Program-made: the position numbers and the translations under genes | Notes under the pieces: model-generated | What the model was told of the DNA's origin: nothing | What the model saw: only the letters and a program-made list of their open reading frames with translations | Databases searched by the model: none | Assembly: GCF_900156895.1 (NCBI RefSeq) | Contig: NZ_FTPD01000023.1 | Coordinates: 289,000-352,999, forward strand | Direction: 5' to 3' | DNA length: 64,000 nucleotides | Source: Mesorhizobium prunaredense | Lineage (GTDB): Bacteria > Pseudomonadota > Alphaproteobacteria > Rhizobiales > Rhizobiaceae | Shown here: positions 15,611 to 22,918 of the stretch, piece after piece | Position numbering within the stretch: the stretch's first letter is position 1 | Layout of the letters: the number at the start of each line of letters is the position of its first letter

Positions 15611-16048
15611 TTATCCGACGAACGCCTCACGCATCCGAGCGAACATGCCGGGCTGTCTCCCGGCAATCGCCGCACGGATGTGACGGGCGGCCGTTGCGGC
15701 GGTCACCGTCGCGCCGAAATGGCAATAGCAGATGATCTCATGCAATTGCCTGTCGGTCAGTTCGAAGAACCGCTTCGCTTCGCCGTAGTTGTCGTTTTCC
15801 AACCCGGCGGCGCGGAGAACAGGATCCTCGAAAGCGACTGAGATCGGCGAGCCGTCGCCGCGCATGGCCCCGCGTGCTCTAACCGGCTGGTACTCGGTCT
15901 GGTGCAGCGTCGAGAGGCGCCGGTCAGGGTTCCGTTCAAGGAGCTCCGCCCAGCGTTCAAGACGTTCGCTGCGCGACATGGCCTGGCGCGGGTAGGCCTG
16001 ATCGACCTCGGCGACGATCTGCAAGTGCTCGATCGTCTGGTGTTTCAT
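15611..16048 (-). CDS. Conserved hypothetical protein, 145 aa
   Basis: The start is well supported by AGGAGG 5 bases ahead of ATG 16048. The product begins MKHQTIEHLQIVAEVDQAYP and contains SRSERLERWAELLERNPDRRLSTL, then a helical C-terminus with TDRQLHEIICYCHFGATVTA. It is soluble. I recognise it only as a type of hypothetical protein found in rhizobia; no function can be given. It is monocistronic, flanked by pseudogene and empty DNA. Confidence 0.7.
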   Translation of the reverse strand: MKHQTIEHLQIVAEVDQAYPRQAMSRSERLERWAELLERNPDRRLSTLHQTEYQPVRARGAMRGDGSPISVAFEDPVLRAAGLENDNYGEAKRFFELTDRQLHEIICYCHFGATVTAATAARHIRAAIAGRQPGMFARMREAFVG

Positions 16049-16704
16049 TTTGGCCTCCTATTCGGACGATAGTTGGTCCACCCATTTCCTACTTATACGT
16101 GAGGCCAGGGTGACTCCAACGGATCGTGAGGTCCAATCACGATGATGCTGGAGGGCTTCGTTCACGCAGATGTGAGGCTTCGCAAAGATCCGGCCATTAA
16201 TTTGGCGAACGCGGTCAAATGCGCGGCTGCTCGACGATATTGGTCTGGAGTCCGTGCCGATCGAGGTGACCGACGGGCAGAGTCTGTGCTGGAGTAGCCC
16301 GGCTCCATTGCTGGCCGGGCAGCGGGATCAAGGGAGTGGCAGTTTAGCTTCGAAACCGCCGAAGGCCGGACCGATGCGAGTTCTCCGCCCGGTCGTTAGG
16401 CCCTTGTGGCTCCAGTGTACGACTTCCGCCACGACCTGGCGCCTGGCAACTCCGTAGGATCGCAGTTTGTCCGCGTCGAAACCACTATCGAAGATACCCG
16501 GCCCAATGGCGGAATGTTGCGGATTGCGCGCGATCCAAGGACCGGTCCGTCCAACAAATTGAGCGGAAGCCATCTCAAAAACGGTCCAGGCTGTCCGTCG
16601 TCAGGATGGTAGCCGAACCAGCGAAACAGCCAATCAGGTGTCCCTTCCTTGGACCTTTAGAGACTGAGCAGTCAGCTGCCGCCAAGCGAGAATGACGATC
16701 GCTC
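16049..16704. other. Gene-poor 655-bp stretch
   Basis: No supported gene. Frames on both strands are short, lack ribosome-binding sites and show no recognisable motif. A segment near 16225-16290 reads LLDDIGLESVPIEVTDGQS on the plus strand and may be a scrap of a lost protein gene. Confidence 0.4.
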
Positions 16705-16824
16705 TCACTGCTGCGGCGCTGGTATCGGTGTGCCGCCAAACCAACCAGCCGCATACGCAATCACGACCAATACCACGATCACGGCCACCACGCCGTACCA
16801 GAGGCGCCTGTCCTTGAGATCCAT
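16705..16824 (-). CDS. 39-residue single-helix membrane microprotein
   Basis: A perfect AGGAGGT ribosome-binding site precedes the ATG at 16824. The product reads MDLKDRRLWYGVVAVIVVLV, then VIAYAAGWFGGTPIPAPQQ. It has a charged start, one transmembrane helix and a Pro-rich tail, so it is probably an inner-membrane microprotein. Similar short proteins exist in rhizobia without known function. It shares the helix-plus-GWFG motif style with the 28-residue protein at 3863-3949. Confidence 0.75.
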   Translation of the reverse strand: MDLKDRRLWYGVVAVIVVLVVIAYAAGWFGGTPIPAPQQ

Positions 16825-17134
16825 CGTTACCTCCTGCCCGCTATGTGTTGGCCACTGGGCGAATTCCTTGAGCCTTTGGCCGTCATTTCCCAGATGAGCG
16901 ACCCATTTGCCCTCTGGTAGGCACACAGTAGGCTGGATAAGGGTCTTTGAGAAGCGCGCAATACGACCGCGCCGGCATGATCGCCAGCGGCTGCGACCGG
17001 CGGCTGCAGGCGTGCTCGACGGGTAGCGTTGCGGCATGGATGTCAAAAGATCGGCGATGCCATCCAGCGCCCCGTGTGATCGATGCGGCGCGCGTTAGAT
17101 CTTCCAGCACGGCTCCGCGCAGCCGCACCCCTCA
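16825..17134. other. Intergenic stretch
   Basis: No gene is supported here. It should contain the promoter of the 39-residue protein gene at its left end; no clear promoter hexamers were identified. Confidence 0.4.
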
Positions 17135-17492
17135 TTAGACCGTTTCGAGCCGACTGAAGCGAACCGGGATGAGTTTCCGAGTCTCGAGTTGCCCTGCCGC
17201 ATCCTTGTCGATGACCGTCAGCAACTGCACTTCTTCAGATCCCACAGGCAGAACCAGGCGCCCCCCTGGCTTGAGCTGCTCAAGCAAAGCAGGCGGCGTC
17301 CGCTCAGCCGCCACGGTGACCAGGATCTTGTCGAATGGGGCGTGCTCAGGCCAGCCGCGAGACCCGTCTCCGACACGAATGCCGACATTGGAGGAGCCGA
17401 GGCCTTGCAGGAGAGCCTCGGCATGGCCTGCGAATTCCTCGATGATTTCGACGCTCCAAACTTGCCCGGCGAGTTCCGCGAGGATTGCGGCT
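17135..17492 (-). pseudogene. pcm: Protein-L-isoaspartate O-methyltransferase, 5'-truncated
   Basis: On the minus strand the frame reads AAILAELAGQVWSVEIIEEF, then GDGSRGWPEHAPFDKILVTVAA, EQLKPGGRLVLPVG and ends FSRLETV before TAA at 17135-17137. These are the second half of the SAM-binding fold and the GDG..GWPE.APFD signature of PCMT enzymes, which repair isoaspartyl residues. The first about 90 residues, including SAM motif I (LEIGTGSGYQ), are missing and no start codon is present, so the gene is dead. Confidence 0.8.
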
Positions 17493-17614
17493 TGAATGGA
17501 GCGGCGCCGATGCGGATCGGTACCTTACCTGCTCCGAAGCCGTGAGCTTTCGGAGCCCTGCTATCTCATCAGAGCCTGAGTTTCCTGGCAAGGCGTTCGG
17601 CCCATCCTCGGGGG

Positions 17615-17759
17615 GAGACCGGTAATTTTGCTGGGGTAAATTCCGCCCCTTGATCGAGGTAATCCATTCGATCGTCGCGTCCATGACGAAAACGACCGTG
17701 TTGCATCGGACCTTGCTGCCAATCCCTGTAGACACTACCCCAGCAAAATTACCGGTCTC
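17615..17759. mobile_element. 145-bp element with perfect 24-bp terminal inverted repeats (MITE-like)
   Basis: The left end 17615-17638 begins GAGACCGGTAATTTTGCTGG and is the exact reverse complement of 17736-17759. The 97-bp interior encodes no complete protein. No target duplication is obvious next to the ends. The structure is that of a miniature inverted-repeat element or an internally deleted insertion sequence; the parent family was not recognised. It sits beside the truncated pcm gene. Confidence 0.6.
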
Positions 17760-17903
17760 ACGATTTACATGTCCAAGGCAACAGCTCCGAGGCACGGCTT
17801 TCACCATTTGGCCACATCTGTAGCAGCCGAGGGCCACAACTAAGGGATACTCTTTGTTGCCATCAAGATGATCCTCCTTCGAGCAAACGGGAACGGAAAG
17901 ATC

Positions 17904-18044
17904 ATGCGCATGCTGACGACAATCGCCGTCCTCTTGGCACTTGGCGTGGCGTCGCCAGTTTACGCTCAATCCCCGGGCGCGCAACTTCCCCCAGATGTAA
18001 CCCAGGCTCCGGCAACTTTGTGTGACCAGACTTCACGAGCGTAG
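17904..18044 (+). CDS. Short exported peptide or truncated secreted protein (46 aa)
   Basis: The product begins MRMLTTIAVLLALGVASPVY, with a cleavage-like AQ after it, a textbook signal peptide. It then continues only about 24 residues (SPGAQLPPDVTQAPATLCDQTSRA). Either it is a tiny secreted peptide or the first part of a protein whose remainder was lost. A GGAA element upstream is only a weak ribosome-binding site. Confidence 0.45.
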   Translation: MRMLTTIAVLLALGVASPVYAQSPGAQLPPDVTQAPATLCDQTSRA

Positions 18045-18330
18045 CGGTCATCGACATCGAGGATTTGTCTCCGGAAAATTAAATCGGAGGTCGATGCCGT
18101 GATTACCCAAACGAGCTCGGAAGAGTTGTATGTTCTGCAAAGTTCGATCGATGTGACGCCACCTGCCGTGTCGGTGTCGGCAGCGGTCGGGCTGGATTCG
18201 TCGCATGTGGTCGCTGCCAACATCGGTGACGATGGCCCAGACGACGACTTGATTTGATCGTCGGTCAGGCGCCGCACTTTGCATCGGGCATTCGAGATCG
18301 ACTGCGAACTACGAGGCCGGAAGGATTGCC

Positions 18331-19521
18331 ATGGCCGAGGCCGCAATTCGCAACTTCACCATCAATTTCGGACCGCAGCATCCGGCCGCGCATGGTGTCT
18401 TGCGGCTCGTGCTTGAACTCGATGGCGAGGTCGTCAAGCGCGTCGATCCGCATATCGGCCTGCTCCATCGCGGGACCGAGAAGCTCATAGAGCACAAGAA
18501 CTATCTGCAGGCCCTGCCCTATTTCGACCGGCTCGACTACGTCGCGCCGATGAATCAGGAGCATGCGTTCTGCCTCGCCGCCGAGAAGCTGCTTGAAATA
18601 TCGGTTCCGCGGCGCGGACAGCTCATCCGTGTCCTTTTTTGCGAAATCGGCCGGCTTCTGTCGCACCTCCTCAATGTTACCACGCAAGCCATGGATATCG
18701 GTGCACTCACCCCGCCGCTCTGGGGTTTTGCCGAGCGCGAGAAGCTGATGGTCTTCTACGAGCGCGCTTCCGGCGCCCGCATGCACGCGAATTATTTCCG
18801 GGTCGGCGGCGTGCATCAGGATCTGCCTCCGAAACTTCTGGACGACATCTGGGATTTCTGTGACCCGTTCCTCAAGGTCTGCGACAATCTCGAAGTGCTG
18901 CTCACAGACAACCGTATCTTCAAGCAGCGCAACGTCGACATAGGCGTGATCAGCCTCGACGATGCCTGGGCTTGGGGCTTCTCAGGCGTCATGGTGCGCG
19001 GATCGGGCGCCGCTTGGGATTTGCGCAAGGCGCAGCCATATGAATGTTACCCCGAGATGGATTTCGACATTCCCATCGGCAAGAACGGGGACTGCTATGA
19101 CCGCTATCTCGTCCGCATGGAGGAAATGCGCCAATCGGTTCGGATCATGAAGCAATGTCTGGAAAAGCTGCGTTCACCGGAAGGCCGGGGGCCGGTCGCA
19201 CTTCCAAATCAAAAGATCACGCCACCGTCGCGTGCCGAGATGAAACGCTCGATGGAAGCGACGATCCATCATTTCAAACTTTACACGGAAGGGCATCGCG
19301 TGCCCGCCGGAGAGGTATACGCTGCGGTCGAAGCACCGAAGGGTGAGTTCGGCGTTTATCTGATTTCCGATGGCAGCAATGTTCCGTACCGGTGCAAGAT
19401 CCGCGCACCCTCCTTCGCCCATCTGCAGGCAATGGATTTCTTGTGTCGGGGCCACATGATCGCCGATGTCTCCGCGATCATTGGTTCGCTCGACATCGTG
19501 TTCGGAGAGATCGATCGTTAA
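18331..19521 (+). CDS. nuoD: NADH-quinone oxidoreductase subunit D (orphan copy)
   Basis: A full-length 396-aa NuoD, the 49-kDa subunit that helps form the quinone site of complex I. It starts MAEAAIRNFTINFGPQHPAA and has HGVLRLVLELDGEVVKRVDPHIGLLHRGTEKL, the LSHLLNVTTQAMDIGALTPPLW segment and the conserved end DIVFGEIDR. A GGAAGGA ribosome-binding site precedes the ATG. No other nuo gene is adjacent, although NuoD needs partners (NuoB, NuoC and others), so it must be a paralogue working with, or replacing, the subunit of a complex encoded elsewhere. A matching 3' scrap lies at 12572-12648. Confidence 0.95.
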   Translation: MAEAAIRNFTINFGPQHPAAHGVLRLVLELDGEVVKRVDPHIGLLHRGTEKLIEHKNYLQALPYFDRLDYVAPMNQEHAFCLAAEKLLEISVPRRGQLIRVLFCEIGRLLSHLLNVTTQAMDIGALTPPLWGFAEREKLMVFYERASGARMHANYFRVGGVHQDLPPKLLDDIWDFCDPFLKVCDNLEVLLTDNRIFKQRNVDIGVISLDDAWAWGFSGVMVRGSGAAWDLRKAQPYECYPEMDFDIPIGKNGDCYDRYLVRMEEMRQSVRIMKQCLEKLRSPEGRGPVALPNQKITPPSRAEMKRSMEATIHHFKLYTEGHRVPAGEVYAAVEAPKGEFGVYLISDGSNVPYRCKIRAPSFAHLQAMDFLCRGHMIADVSAIIGSLDIVFGEIDR

Positions 19522-19705
19522 GCCGAGTTGCACATCTCGGCTGCTGGAAGATAGGCCTACAATCGCAGGATCATCCGTGGTTTATCGAAGTCGCGCACAA
19601 AATGCCCCGCCGGGTGGGTCTCTCTGGCTTGCTGCCGGTTCAGTGGACAGGCAGCAGGCCAAGTTGACCCTACCCAGCCGTCAGGGAATGACAAATCCGA
19701 AAAGA

Positions 19706-19734
19706 ACGGCTCGCCCTTTCACAAGGCGGGCCGT
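19706..19734 (+). terminator. Hairpin, possible terminator of nuoD
   Basis: A 10-bp stem ACGGCTCGCC / GGCGGGCCGT with one T-G wobble, followed by a weak T-rich tail. It lies about 185 bases beyond the nuoD stop. Confidence 0.45.
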
Positions 19735-19756
19735 TCGTTCGCTTTTGAAGATACGA

Positions 19757-19788
19757 AAACGCCGCTCGACCGGAAGGAAGCGGCGTTT
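19757..19788 (+). terminator. Hairpin, second possible terminator
   Basis: A 10-bp perfect stem AAACGCCGCT / AGCGGCGTTT; the T's of the right arm could serve as a short U-tract. Tandem arrangement with the preceding hairpin suggests a double terminator. Confidence 0.45.
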
Positions 19789-19828
19789 ATCAAGTGTGGC
19801 GTCCTAACCCCTTAGACGAAACCCCGAT

Positions 19829-19856
19829 TGGTCGGGGCCGCCGGACTCGAACCGAC
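19829..19856 (-). pseudogene. tRNA 3'-end fragment (T arm, acceptor strand and CCA)
   Basis: On the minus strand the bases form a T arm GTCGG-TTCGAGT-CCGGC followed by the acceptor strand GGCCCCG, discriminator A and CCA. No matching CGGGGCC 5' acceptor strand, D arm or anticodon arm follows in the expected place. The GGCCCCGACCA ending resembles proline tRNAs (C1-G72), but this is inference. Such fragments are often created when an element integrates into a tRNA gene. Confidence 0.5.
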
Positions 19857-20042
19857 GTTTCCAGCTTGTTCGCTATCAACCTTTAGATGGTGTTCTCCCG
19901 TCGTCCTTGCAAGCGCCATCGGCGCGGCTTGCAGAGTGTGGAAGGCTAGACGCGAGCCAAACGCTACCCAGCCGTGGAACCAACACTTCGCGCATATGTG
20001 GATAGAGACCGGGCGGGCCCCCCGCCGCGTCCGGTGGCTACG

Positions 20043-20083
20043 AACCCGCTTTCAAACATCCCCTCTGGAAAGCGGGTTTTTTT
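20043..20083 (+). terminator. Rho-independent terminator
   Basis: A 10-bp stem AACCCGCTTT / AAAGCGGGTT with a 16-base loop ends in seven consecutive T. This is a strong plus-strand terminator, though no gene is recognised directly before it. Confidence 0.75.
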
Positions 20084-20247
20084 GTGCCTTCCCAGCGAAT
20101 GGATTCACCAATACCGGTGACATGCCGGCACATAATGACTCGCTAACGGATTGTCGAAAGCGTACAGTCCTAATGTCGCTGGCCACTGAACGGGCGCTGG
20201 CGCTTGAGAGCGTAGATCGTACTCCCGCCCCCTATGGGAGTTATGTG

Positions 20248-20463
20248 ATGGAAAACGACAGCCGCTCAGACGGATTTATCTCCGCTCACGACTTTGACAT
20301 TCTGTGCGATGCCTTCGAGGCTTCGGTCGAGGAAGGACGGGTAACCAAAGCGCACAGGATTCAGCACGCCAAGAATCTGGTGCGCGAACTCACCGGCCAA
20401 GAGAACGCCGACAAACACCTGATTAGCCGGATGATGCGGGGTTGCCACGCTACCCAGCCGTAG
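20248..20463 (+). CDS. Conserved hypothetical protein, 71 aa
   Basis: The ATG at 20248 follows a GGGAG ribosome-binding site (20236-20240). The product starts MENDSRSDGFISAHDFDILC, then DAFEASVEEGRVTKAHRIQHAKNLVRELTG. It is a small helical protein related in pattern to rhizobial DGF...HDFD.LCDAF hypothetical proteins of unknown role. The last codons lie in one copy of the 12-base repeat (20450-20461), so the C-terminus (RGCHATQP) may not be original. Confidence 0.65.
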   Translation: MENDSRSDGFISAHDFDILCDAFEASVEEGRVTKAHRIQHAKNLVRELTGQENADKHLISRMMRGCHATQP

Positions 20464-20476
20464 GGGAATGGCGGGC

Positions 20477-20650
20477 CTACTTGGGTTTGGTAGGCCGCTT
20501 CCGTTCCTTCGCATCTTCAACGCCTCGGTCAAACCCGGCTTGGTATTCGGTCTTGCCTGCGGGGATGGAGTGGCTTGGGATGCCGGGTAGGATGCCGGGC
20601 GAAACCGTCTTACAACCGTCCAAATACCCCTTCTCGAAAGATCCAGACAT
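20477..20650 (-). CDS. 57-residue conserved protein, RMF-like pattern
   Basis: A short leftward gene starting MSGSFEKGYLDGCKTVSPGI and continuing LPGIPSHSIPAGKTEYQAGFDRGVEDAKERKRPTKPK. The layout FEKGYLDG...PGIP.H.IPAGKT.YQ.GF..G is a recurring small-protein pattern in rhizobia and phages and loosely resembles ribosome-modulation-factor-like peptides. The upstream sequence has only a weak ribosome-binding site. Function unknown. Confidence 0.5.
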   Translation of the reverse strand: MSGSFEKGYLDGCKTVSPGILPGIPSHSIPAGKTEYQAGFDRGVEDAKERKRPTKPK

Positions 20651-20686
20651 TACTTCTGTCCCGATGGTTTCTCGTCTCGCCGCTCA

Positions 20687-20764
20687 CTAGTATGTGCGGC
20701 CTTGGCTATCTTTTTGACCATAGCATCTGACCGACCGCCCGACGGCGAAACGATGAACGTTCAT
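20687..20764 (-). CDS. Truncated FxVGxSVR family protein (25 aa, copy 2)
   Basis: An AGGAGG site precedes the ATG (20764), which overlaps the TGA of the upstream frameshifted gene by 4 bases. The peptide, MNVHRFAVGRSVRCYGQKDS and QGRTY, matches only the first part of the protein encoded at 8414-8779 (HLFSIGQSVRLKGGFG). It stops where that family continues. It is therefore a 3'-truncated second copy, possibly non-functional. Confidence 0.55.
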   Translation of the reverse strand: MNVHRFAVGRSVRCYGQKDSQGRTY

Positions 20765-21050
20765 TGCTGGATCCTCCTGATTGTGCCTAGCGCCTGTTCC
20801 TGATCCTGCTCTAACGCAGCTTCGAGTTCGTAATGGTCGATACCCACAAGCTGGCTCGCGAGATAGAGAGTCGAGGAGACGGCGGGAATATGGATGAAGG
20901 TGGCGACACGCCGGTAGGCGAGCCAGGAAATCCCGTCGATCCAGTCGTCGTCCTCGTGGTATAATCGCCCGGCTGCTGAAACTCATCGACGCCTCCCAGC
21001 GAGAATCGTGCCGTGAATTTCACGGTCGTGTGCTTTGTGCGGGTGTTCAT
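20761..21050 (-). pseudogene. MASRTTQ-family relative, frameshifted copy 3
   Basis: The frame starts MNTRTKHTTVKFTARFSLGG and VDEFQQPGDY as in the family. A single-base shift next to the GDY codons then ends the match. The expected continuation, HEDDDWIDGISWLAYRRVAT then FIHIPAVSSTLYLASQLVGIDHYELEAALEQ, runs in another frame to TGA at 20761-20763. The protein is clearly related to, but diverged from, the one at 8776-9039 (GDYRVDHDEELIEG.SRLAWRRVGAFIHLPA). Confidence 0.7.
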
Positions 21051-21367
21051 TTGCATATCCCTGGAAAGAGCAGATTATTGCGCTCGCGAAGCGACGCAGC
21101 CCTTTCAAAATCGATGATTTGGGGAGTTGGCGGGTCGAGAGCCTGTGACGCCGCGATAGCAAGCATGGCCAAAAGAACGATACACGAACGGTATGCGCCA
21201 ATTGCGGTTTAACTGCCGCTTGTCTGGAGAACCGCTAGCTGCCGAATGCCCTGTTTTGGCCGCCAAGCCGCTTCCGCCAGGAAAGCTCCAAAAAAACTAT
21301 TATGGATGCTCTTTGTGTGATAGGGTGATTTTCTGGCCGAAAAAATAACAAAACAAAGGAGGCCGCT

Positions 21368-21490
21368 GTGAAAACCTATATCCCTGCTCAGGTTTACCTT
21401 TACGACTACAAGAGCTTATTCGTAAGAGCGTCGGTCACGATTGCCATAGGCATCATCGTCTATTTGACGCTTTTCGGCATCACCTGGTAA
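21368..21490 (+). CDS. 40-residue membrane microprotein, GTG start
   Basis: An AAAGGAGG ribosome-binding site (21355-21362) lies 5 bases ahead of the GTG. The product reads MKTYIPAQVYLYDYKSLFVR, then ASVTIAIGIIVYLTLFGITW. It has a soluble aromatic N-terminus, a basic residue, then one membrane helix ending at the C-terminus. It is a candidate inner-membrane microprotein with no known relatives that I recognise. Confidence 0.65.
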   Translation: MKTYIPAQVYLYDYKSLFVRASVTIAIGIIVYLTLFGITW

Positions 21491-21622
21491 GTCCAGACGT
21501 CAGTAGCGACTGGCGGCCAAACGTCCTGGAGTGGCGCTTCTAGAGCGCGGGCTTCGCTGGAGGCCGCTGGTCTAGTTCTACCATAGGGATCTTTGATTAT
21601 CCCACCCAAGAGGTGCACCGCC

Positions 21623-21958
21623 ATGAACGACACCAACGACAAAGCCCGCGAAAATCGCGATGCTGTTGATATCAGCATTCGCGATGCTGTTGATACCAGC
21701 ATTTGGGAGAACGAAGGCGGAGCCTCGGATCGATACGATATGAATTATCACTACGGCCGGCGCGTAGAGCCGGACGGGTCATGGACGATCTATCACGTCT
21801 TCACCGGGGCACCGGCAGATATGGGAAGCCGATCCAGGGCTGGGCTCAGCAAAACAGATGCCACTACCAGAATGATAATTCTGAACGCGCACAATGCGAA
21901 GAGACGCAAGGCCGCGAGCCTGCAACAGACGTTCGCTACGCGGTTCTTAACGGCTTGA
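21623..21958 (+). CDS. Conserved small protein with IWENEGG motif (copy 2)
   Basis: A 111-aa paralogue of the protein at 7760-8089, sharing IWENEGGA, YHYGRRVEPDGSWTIYHVFTG and a basic tail. Near the N-terminus an 8-residue unit is duplicated in tandem (RDAVDISI, RDAVDTSI) by a 24-base repeat at about 21657-21704, absent from copy 1. An AAGAGGT site precedes the ATG. A DUF1488 gene follows 13 bases downstream, as in copy 1. Confidence 0.72.
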   Translation: MNDTNDKARENRDAVDISIRDAVDTSIWENEGGASDRYDMNYHYGRRVEPDGSWTIYHVFTGAPADMGSRSRAGLSKTDATTRMIILNAHNAKRRKAASLQQTFATRFLTA

Positions 21959-21971
21959 GGTATGTTCAACC

Positions 21972-22265
21972 TTGGCGCTGACTTTTCCGAACCGAAGCCG
22001 CAGCTACGACGAGGCCGGACAATACCTCCATTTTCTCGGCCACAATGGCATGTTTGAAATGCTGTTCTTGATTGAGATCGAAGCGCTCGCGAACGCAAAA
22101 CCGGAAGCAGCCACAGCCGAAGCGGGTTATTTGGCGACCTTCGATGCATCACCGGACTCCATTCGTGATGTCGCGCGGAAAGTTTACTCCCACGGCCGCA
22201 AGAACGTGTACCAGCCCAGAAGACCTCAACGCTTCGAACAGCGGACGAGCAAAGCGTTCCCGTAA
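21972..22265 (+). CDS. DUF1488 family protein (copy 2)
   Basis: The start is a TTG giving MALTFPNRSRSYDEAGQYLH, FLGHNGMFEMLFLIEIEAL, then ATFDASPDSIRDVARKVYSHGRK. It aligns over its whole length with the DUF1488 protein at 7488-7763 (LAAFDSMRTSIYDAERKAYSHRRR). The C-terminus is somewhat longer (97 aa). It follows the IWENEGG gene directly, so the two-gene unit is conserved in both copies. Confidence 0.75.
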   Translation: MALTFPNRSRSYDEAGQYLHFLGHNGMFEMLFLIEIEALANAKPEAATAEAGYLATFDASPDSIRDVARKVYSHGRKNVYQPRRPQRFEQRTSKAFP

Positions 22266-22395
22266 GGGATCGGCTTATCCCTGCGACCGCGGAGTTGTGC
22301 GGTTTCGACATGGTTGGGGACTACGTCCTTGTCCCCGTCGATTAGAGGATTATCCTTGACAGGTTTGGGCGAGGCGATCGCCCACGGAGGTTGTC

Positions 22396-22581
22396 ATGGC
22401 AGACGACAAGTCAAAGCGTGGTCCGCAAGACAGAGCACGGGTCGACGGTGGCGAAGACTATGAAGTCGGGTACCTCATGAAGAAGCACCATCTCGAACGG
22501 GCTGATGCCCTCAGGCTGGTAAAAAAGTACGGAAACAACCGCGCAAAGATCGAAGAGGAACTCGTTGCCCGAAAGGTTTGA
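22396..22581 (+). CDS. DUF3606 family small protein
   Basis: A 61-aa protein starting MADDKSKRGPQDRARVDGGE, then DYEVGYLMKKHHLERADALRLVKKYGNNR. The opening (MADDK...G..DR.R.....DYEV.Y...K) is typical of DUF3606, small proteins frequent in soil alphaproteobacteria with unknown function. A GGAGG lies ahead of the ATG. Monocistronic. Confidence 0.8.
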   Translation: MADDKSKRGPQDRARVDGGEDYEVGYLMKKHHLERADALRLVKKYGNNRAKIEEELVARKV

Positions 22582-22918
22582 TCGTGTATTGCCGTGGGGC
22601 TGGCATAGAGCCAAGCACGCCTGAGTGCGACCAGGCTGCAGGCATAATCAGGAATTGAAGGCGGCGCTCCAGTTCCGTTTGGAGAGTGAGTTGCGACGGT
22701 ACGGTCAACGCCTATCCCGCCTGGCTGAGAACCGCTCTAGATCGTAATTGTACATCGAATTCCAAGTGGAGGTCGCGTTAGATGCAAAACGCGAGCCCTC
22801 TGAAAAAACCATTGTCCAATTAAGGCAGTGGGTTTGGAGGCTGTATGAAAGGGGTCGTTGTTTGGCGCTATTTCACGGGCATGCCGTGTCAGATGCACGC
22901 GGACCTCCGGGGAGTAGC
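22582..22918. other. Intergenic stretch ahead of the ABC operon
   Basis: No supported gene. A short TTG-started frame at about 22658-22747 is possible but unsupported. The stretch must carry the promoter of the ABC operon; none could be assigned with confidence. Confidence 0.35.

Larger units (their letters stand above)
19522..20247. other. Repeat- and hairpin-rich stretch downstream of nuoD
   Basis: No protein gene is supported. It contains two GC hairpins (19706-19734 and 19757-19788), a tRNA 3'-end fragment (19829-19856), a strong terminator (20043-20083) and two of three copies of a 12-base repeat CTACCCAGCCGT (19670-19681, 19964-19975; third at 20450-20461). It looks like debris of several recombination events. 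Confidence 0.5.

Noticed and set aside
18099..18257. GTG-started frame encoding an acidic 52-residue peptide between the signal-peptide ORF and nuoD
   Set aside because: No ribosome-binding site, no recognised relatives and an unusual composition; not enough to call a gene.
19828..20247. Protein-like opening (VGAAGLEPTFPAC...) upstream of the 71-aa gene
   Set aside because: That pattern is typical of translating the complement of a tRNA 3' end. The frame has no start signal there, and only the part from 20248 is supported.
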